This document shows, in pieces, positions 60,349-64,000 of a DNA stretch of 64,000 nucleotides. A program made the position numbers and the translations under genes. The stretch's first letter is position 1, and each line of letters begins with the position of its first letter. Source of the DNA: Candidatus Gastranaerophilales bacterium (GTDB lineage: Bacteria > Cyanobacteriota > Vampirovibrionia > Gastranaerophilales > Gastranaerophilaceae); assembly GCA_944325075.1 (NCBI GenBank), contig CALUYU010000001.1, positions 62,001-126,000 on the forward strand. Direction: 5' to 3'. The notes beneath the pieces were generated by a model that saw only the letters and a list, made by a program, of their open reading frames with translations, had not been told where the DNA came from and ran no database searches.

Positions 60349-61134
60349 TTATTTAAAATAATATTCGATATCTGTATCTAAGTCTAATTTTTTTGCATTT
60401 GATCTGAATATTTTTGATTTAATCCCTAATTTTGCCAGTCTATATTTTATGCTTACCAATAAAACTCCTATTCCGTATTTGCATGAACGGACAAAATTAA
60501 TAGATGATGCCTCTTTAAAGTATTTTGTAGGGCAGGAAATTTCTCCGATATTGTAGTTGTTATAGAACATCAGGGCAATCATTTCATTATCAAAAATAAA
60601 ATCATTGTCACATTCTGCAAGCGGCAGTTCCCTTAGAACTTTTGCCGTAAATCCTCTAAATCCGGTGTGATATTCTGATAATTTTTGATTAGTTAATATA
60701 TTTTCAAATGCAGTTAAAAATTTATTTGCTATAAATTTATATAGAGGCATTCCGCCTTTAAGTGCAGAGTTTCCAAGCATTCTAGACGCAAGCACTGCAT
60801 CATATTCTTCAAATGCCATCATAGAAACTATTGCAGGAATAAGTTTCGGTGTATATTGATAATCCGGATGCAGCATCACAACGATGTCTGCTCCGGATTT
60901 CAATGCTGCTTTATAACATGATTTCTGGTTGCCGCCGTAACCTTTATTTTCCTTATGAACAATGGTTTTAATACCAAGTTTTTTTGCGACTTCTCTTGTT
61001 TCATCCTGCGAATTGTCATCCACAAGAATTATTTCATCTACAAAATCTTTATATATTTCGTCATAAGTTTGTTTTAAAGTTTTTGCCGCATTATAAGCGG
61101 GCATAATTACGATGACTTTTTTACCATTAATCAT
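60349..61134 (-). CDS. Family 2 glycosyltransferase (dolichol-phosphate mannosyltransferase-like)
   Basis: The GT-A fold start VIVIMPAYNAAKTLKQTYDEIYKDFVDEIILVDDNSQDETREVAKKLG contains the nucleotide-sugar site; MLHPDYQYTPKLIPAIVSMM carries the DxD-like region, and YHTGFRGFTAKVLRELPL is typical of DPM1/GtrB-like polyprenyl-phosphate glycosyltransferases. No C-terminal membrane helices are present in the 261 aa. It starts 4 bases after hpf and probably shares its transcript. The sugar is unknown. Confidence 0.88.
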   Translation of the reverse strand: MINGKKVIVIMPAYNAAKTLKQTYDEIYKDFVDEIILVDDNSQDETREVAKKLGIKTIVHKENKGYGGNQKSCYKAALKSGADIVVMLHPDYQYTPKLIPAIVSMMAFEEYDAVLASRMLGNSALKGGMPLYKFIANKFLTAFENILTNQKLSEYHTGFRGFTAKVLRELPLAECDNDFIFDNEMIALMFYNNYNIGEISCPTKYFKEASSINFVRSCKYGIGVLLVSIKYRLAKLGIKSKIFRSNAKKLDLDTDIEYYFK

Positions 61135-61138
61135 TTTC

Positions 61139-61495
61139 TTATTCTTCTACTGCTTCAGCTTCTTCTTTAATATCAAGTCTGATAGAAGATTTATCGGATC
61201 CTAAAGATTTATCCTTAAATTTTGCTACTTGTCTTACCAGTTTGTCGGCCAGCAGGTCTATGCTTTCGTACATTGAATCAGCGGCCTCTTCGCAACGGAC
61301 AACGCCGGTATTCATTTTGCAGGTTACTTCTGCAACATGTTTACCTGAAGCTGAAGGGTTTTTAATAACCGATAAAACTACTTCAATACCTTGAATTTGA
61401 TCGTAATGATTTGTTACTTTCCCGATTTTTTCTTTAACGTAAGCTTTAATAGCTTCTGTGATCTCGATGTTTCTTCCGTTAACGTAAATGTGCAT
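61139..61495 (-). CDS. hpf: Ribosome hibernation promoting factor, short form
   Basis: HPF/RaiA binds the 30S decoding site in starved cells and stops translation. The 118-aa product shows the single beta-alpha-beta3-alpha domain: MHIYVNGRNIEITEAIKAYVKEKIGKVTNHY, VVLSVIKNP, AEVTCKMNTGVVRCEEAADSMYESIDLLADKLVRQV. The C-terminal dimerisation domain of long HPF is missing, and an acidic tail (EEAEAVEE) ends it. GGAGGTAT precedes ATG 61495. Confidence 0.93.
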   Translation of the reverse strand: MHIYVNGRNIEITEAIKAYVKEKIGKVTNHYDQIQGIEVVLSVIKNPSASGKHVAEVTCKMNTGVVRCEEAADSMYESIDLLADKLVRQVAKFKDKSLGSDKSSIRLDIKEEAEAVEE

Positions 61496-61621
61496 GTATA
61501 CCTCCGTGTTAAAATACTGCCTTAATAGTATAACACAATATATTATTTTTTTAAAGGGTATACGGAAAATTAATTATACGAATTATACTCTTTTAAAAAA
61601 CGGAAATATATTTTGCTTATT

Positions 61622-61858
61622 TTAATCTTCAATTAAAAACTGTTGTAATTCTACATTAGGAGTTCCTATAACTCTTACGAGTTCAAGAACGGAAGCTTTC
61701 ATTTGACATTTTTGGGAAGATCCGCTGAAAAAGTCTTTATAAAAACATCCTTCACAATTGCATCCGCGTTTGTAACATTCAAGAGCAGTTGTCGTCCATC
61801 TTCTAACTGCAACAGCTCTGCCCATATCCCTACTTCTAAACAATTTAACTATCTCCAA
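61622..61858 (-). CDS. Cys-rich mini-protein (paralogue of 9086-9310)
   Basis: The product shares W-T-x3-A-L-E-C-Y-x2-G-C-x-C-x2-C, KCQM and a G-x-P near the end with the 74-aa protein at 9086-9310, although the remaining sequence differs. Counting from TTG 61858 the Cys are at 28, 33, 35, 38 and 51. A possible second start is ATG 61825 (MGRAVAV) with AGTAGGG before it. The pattern suggests metal binding. Upstream are a good promoter and a leader that may be structured. Confidence 0.75.
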   Translation of the reverse strand: MEIVKLFRSRDMGRAVAVRRWTTTALECYKRGCNCEGCFYKDFFSGSSQKCQMKASVLELVRVIGTPNVELQQFLIED

Positions 61859-61886
61859 ATTTATCTACTCACTTACACAAGAGCAT

Positions 61887-61931
61887 TCAGGTAGTCAGTA
61901 TGCCTGAAATCTCCACCCCTTTAGGCTCCAT
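61887..61931 (-). other. Possible leader peptide and hairpin before the Cys-rich gene
   Basis: Within the presumed 84-base leader a 14-codon frame (MEPKGVEISGILTT) starts 11 bases after the expected transcription start, and its stop lies in a TTCAGG/CCTGAA hairpin (61886-61908). This could be an attenuator, but the frame is short and its ribosome site weak. Confidence 0.25.
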
Positions 61932-61948
61932 GCCCTGTCGTTACTTTT

Positions 61949-61977
61949 ATGATATGTAAATCAATAAATTTTTTCAA
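61949..61977 (-). promoter_or_regulatory. Promoter of the Cys-rich gene
   Basis: TTGAAA (61977-61972), 17-base spacer, TATCAT (61954-61949) on the minus strand. The rest of the 328-base gap up to 62186 is AT-rich, with ATGATTTC/GAAATCAT arms near 62080-62108, and I see no gene in it. Confidence 0.55.
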
Positions 61978-62174
61978 TAGCGATACATGTGTATGTGAAC
62001 ATTTGTTAAGAACCTTATAATCGTTATATATTCCTGCTTTTAAGGCTCTTTATTCCCTCTTTTGTTATGTTATATCATGATTTCCATGTTTTTCCACCGT
62101 GAAATCATGCTTGTATCATGGGGTTTCATGGTTCTAAATTGTATTAAGATTTGTAAAATATTTATATATTAGTA

Positions 62175-62180
62175 TATAAT
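62175..62180 (+). promoter_or_regulatory. -10 box, leaderless start of the TIGR02757 gene
   Basis: TATAAT ends exactly six bases before ATG 62187, with TTGTAA 18 bases upstream as -35. Confidence 0.7.
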
Positions 62181-62186
62181 AAAAGT

Positions 62187-62939
62187 ATGATTACTAAATT
62201 TGAGATAGACGAAATTGCTAAAAAATATGAAACCGAGGATTTTATTAAAGCAGATCCGATCCAATTTCCGCACAGATTTAAGAACAAAAAAGATATAGAA
62301 ATTGCAGGATTTATAGCTTCTCTTGTTGCTTACGGGGCTCGTAAAGTTTTTAATAAAAAACTGGAGTCTTTGTTTGATATTGCTCAAAATGAGCCTTTAA
62401 ACTTTATTCTAAATTTTGAGGAAAAAATTTTAGGTGACTTTAACTATCGTTTTGGGAAAACGGAAGATTTTGCTCAAATTTTTTATATAATGAAAGAATT
62501 GTATTATAAAGACGGCGGCTTGGAGGAGTTGTTTAAATATGCCTTTGACCGGGTGCACACACTTAGAACTCCTTTATTCTTTAAAACCGTAACTGATTAC
62601 TTTTACTCAAGGGCTAAGGAAGGAGCCGGCCAGGGATTTTATTTTATGATTCCTAACCCCGAAAAAGGCGGAGCGATGAAGCGGATGAATATGTTTTTGC
62701 GCTGGATGGTCAGAAAACCGCCTGTAGATTTTGGTATATGGAATTGTATTCCGGCCTCTGAGCTGTTAATTCCGCTTGATGTTCATGTCGCCCGTGTCTC
62801 AAGAGAAATGGGGCTGCTTACAAGAAATTCTAATGATTTTAAAGCTGTTATTGAGCTTAGTGATAACCTGAAAAACTTTGACAGCAGCGATCCGGTAAAA
62901 TACGATTTCGCAACATTTGGCTATGGTGTAAGCAGATAG
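62187..62939 (+). CDS. TIGR02757/DUF2400 family protein
   Basis: The 250-aa product fits this family: DPIQFPHRFKNKKDIEIAGFIASLVAYGARK near the start, MKRMNMFLRWMVRKPPVDFGIWNCIPASELLIPLDVHVARVSREMGLLTR and DPVKYDFATFGYG at the end. The reaction is not established; the layout of helices recalls HhH-GPD DNA glycosylases, which is an inference. It appears monocistronic and leaderless. Confidence 0.88.
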   Translation: MITKFEIDEIAKKYETEDFIKADPIQFPHRFKNKKDIEIAGFIASLVAYGARKVFNKKLESLFDIAQNEPLNFILNFEEKILGDFNYRFGKTEDFAQIFYIMKELYYKDGGLEELFKYAFDRVHTLRTPLFFKTVTDYFYSRAKEGAGQGFYFMIPNPEKGGAMKRMNMFLRWMVRKPPVDFGIWNCIPASELLIPLDVHVARVSREMGLLTRNSNDFKAVIELSDNLKNFDSSDPVKYDFATFGYGVSR

Positions 62940-63128
62940 TTCTGCTGCTTAGCTATGATTTTGCAAGCCACTTAAAATCTAATCTGCTTTGATTGCGGAG
63001 TTTATATATAATTTTTGACCGGATTTGCTAAAAACATAGTCATAATATTATTCCGAACAAGCTTAGGGGGGCAAATTTCGTCATTTTTTTTTAGCGGAAT
63101 TTGGTATATAAGTTCATGATTGTAAATA

Positions 63129-63157
63129 TTGACAATATATTACCTTGGTTATATTAT
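63129..63157 (+). promoter_or_regulatory. Promoter of the last gene
   Basis: TTGACA (63129-63134), 17-base spacer, TATTAT (63152-63157). It lies downstream of two earlier in-frame starts (63101, 63116) and therefore supports ATG 63173. Confidence 0.7.
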
Positions 63158-63172
63158 CAATTTTATTTTATT

Positions 63173-63832
63173 ATGAAAAAAATCTTCCTTATTTTTATAC
63201 TTTTAATATTTGGGTCAGAAAAGATTCTTGCGGCTGAGGTTATAAATCAGATACTGCTGGATAAGAAAAAAGACATTTTTCTTAAGTATATTATAACGCG
63301 AAAAACTTATGGTTATACATTAGATACACAATATTATTGTTTTCTCTCTAAAAGATTTGTGTTGAAAAATAACTCATCAGACAGTATACGGATTGTTTCA
63401 TACAATTTTGTGAATGCTCCTCAAACAAGAATAGATTTTCGAAAACTAATCAGTATGGATACAAGTTCTTATACAGCAACATTATTTCTTTTGGCTTTAT
63501 GTCCACCATTCGGGCTGATATATTTAGTGTTTGCTATTGCAGAAACCCCCTATAATATAGCAGTCTACAAAAAACAGTTAAGTGAGTATAAAAAACATTA
63601 TATAAAACCTTTTACAAAAGAAATCAAACCAGGCAGGGTGTTTAGATTCAATACATTACAGCCATATTCTTGCGAGGATGATTCTTCCGAGGAAACGTGC
63701 ATGGATAAATCTGACAAAATCGAAATTCAAGTAATGAATTTATCTACAAAAAAATTTTATAATCTGGTAGAACCTGATGTTAAAGTAAAAAGGTCAAAAA
63801 TTATAAGAACACGAAATTTCCCCGAGCTATAA
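63173..63832 (+). CDS. Unknown exported or membrane protein
   Basis: From ATG 63173 the product begins with a signal peptide (MKKIFLIFILLIFGSEKILA). The 219-aa protein contains a second hydrophobic stretch in the middle (TATLFLLALCPPFGLIYLVFAIAE, about residues 102-125) and a polar, basic end. Before it come aromatic and Asn-rich strands (FVLKNNSSDSIRIVSYNFVNAP). Cys in SCEDDSSEETC could pair. I recognise no family. There is no clear Shine-Dalgarno. A CCGTCT/AGACGG hairpin without T run lies behind it near 63855. Confidence 0.65.
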   Translation: MKKIFLIFILLIFGSEKILAAEVINQILLDKKKDIFLKYIITRKTYGYTLDTQYYCFLSKRFVLKNNSSDSIRIVSYNFVNAPQTRIDFRKLISMDTSSYTATLFLLALCPPFGLIYLVFAIAETPYNIAVYKKQLSEYKKHYIKPFTKEIKPGRVFRFNTLQPYSCEDDSSEETCMDKSDKIEIQVMNLSTKKFYNLVEPDVKVKRSKIIRTRNFPEL

Positions 63833-63951
63833 AATATAAAATTTTTAACTGTACCGTCTTGGTCTTAGACGGCTCAAAAGTTTAAGTTAATGTAGTTTTT
63901 GTTCTTGAGGTGCCAGAGGCAACCATATTGAAGTATCAAATTTAAATTTTA

Positions 63952-64000
63952 TTGTTCACTTTTTCTTTAGCGGAAAGCGGATTTTCGGAAGGGTGAACAA
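63952..64000. repeat. Dispersed repeat at the window edge
   Basis: TTGTTCAC (63952-63959) and its complement GTGAACAA (63993-64000) frame CTTTTTCTTTAGCGGAAAG. The left part TTGTTCACTTTTTCTTT is identical, in reverse, to 1631-1647, and CTTTTTCTTTAGC recurs at 28414-28426. Confidence 0.65.

Noticed and set aside
61859-62186. Riboswitch in the 328-base gap
   Set aside because: I looked for cobalamin, FMN, TPP, glycine and fluoride core motifs on both strands and found none.
63101-63172. N-terminal extension of the last gene
   Set aside because: It contains the TTGACA-17-TATTAT promoter, and the signal peptide begins at ATG 63173.

Overview
The window is AT-rich and carries a Gram-negative-type envelope gene set together with low-GC, Firmicutes-like features. 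Type IV prepilins of the 'FTLAEVLITLGIIGVVAAM' type, a DprA-like recombination-mediator homologue of the kind found in cyanobacteria, TolC, LolA-like and MMPL proteins, a class II galT and an A-type RNase P RNA point to a gut-type non-photosynthetic cyanobacterial relative (Gastranaerophilales/Vampirovibrionia, 'Melainabacteria'). That placement is inferred from gene character; no 16S rRNA is present.

Layout. 1-6.5 kb (mostly minus): a partial CDF cation exporter, a 44-aa protein, a prepilin flanked by palindromic repeats, then a response regulator-histidine kinase-tadA operon and a six-hairpin glycosidase-like protein. 6.6-9.3 kb: a large repeat-containing unknown protein, a promoter-terminator unit that looks like a small RNA, a 52-aa protein, an AT-only stretch next to a cluster of TTTTCTACA boxes (origin-like), and a Cys-rich mini-protein. 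9.4-16.9 kb: U32 protein, winged-helix/coiled-coil protein plus recA, dnaN, and a TolC-family protein. 16.9-21.2 kb: galT-galK divergent from a sugar transporter. 21.4-29.4 kb: WYL regulator, Mini-RNase III, a MotA/MotB-like channel pair, a UPF0210 protein, rnpB, a probable second small RNA, and a prepilin gene preceded by a G12 tract and dispersed repeats. 29.5-41.8 kb: pcrA, DprA-like protein, NUDIX, HAD, beta-carbonic anhydrase, a head-to-head pair of truncated genes, ferritin, and TPR, MBL and phosphoesterase genes.

42.5-50.5 kb holds the most distinctive region: two acyl carrier proteins, an AMP-ligase fused to a hot-dog dehydratase, a thioesterase, a LolA-like carrier, an MMPL exporter, a 4'-phosphopantetheinyl transferase, a methyltransferase and an acyltransferase. 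This is the accessory set of an aryl-polyene-like pathway, but no ketosynthase or ketoreductase is present. 50.7-64 kb: malQ, folK, a flavoprotein, a murC-murB-ddl-ftsQ operon, hpf, a second Cys-rich mini-protein and unknown genes; a dispersed repeat runs up to the window edge.

A regulatory theme runs through the window. About ten genes have a -10 box exactly six bases before the ATG and no Shine-Dalgarno, implying leaderless mRNAs, while most others have a clear AGGAG site.
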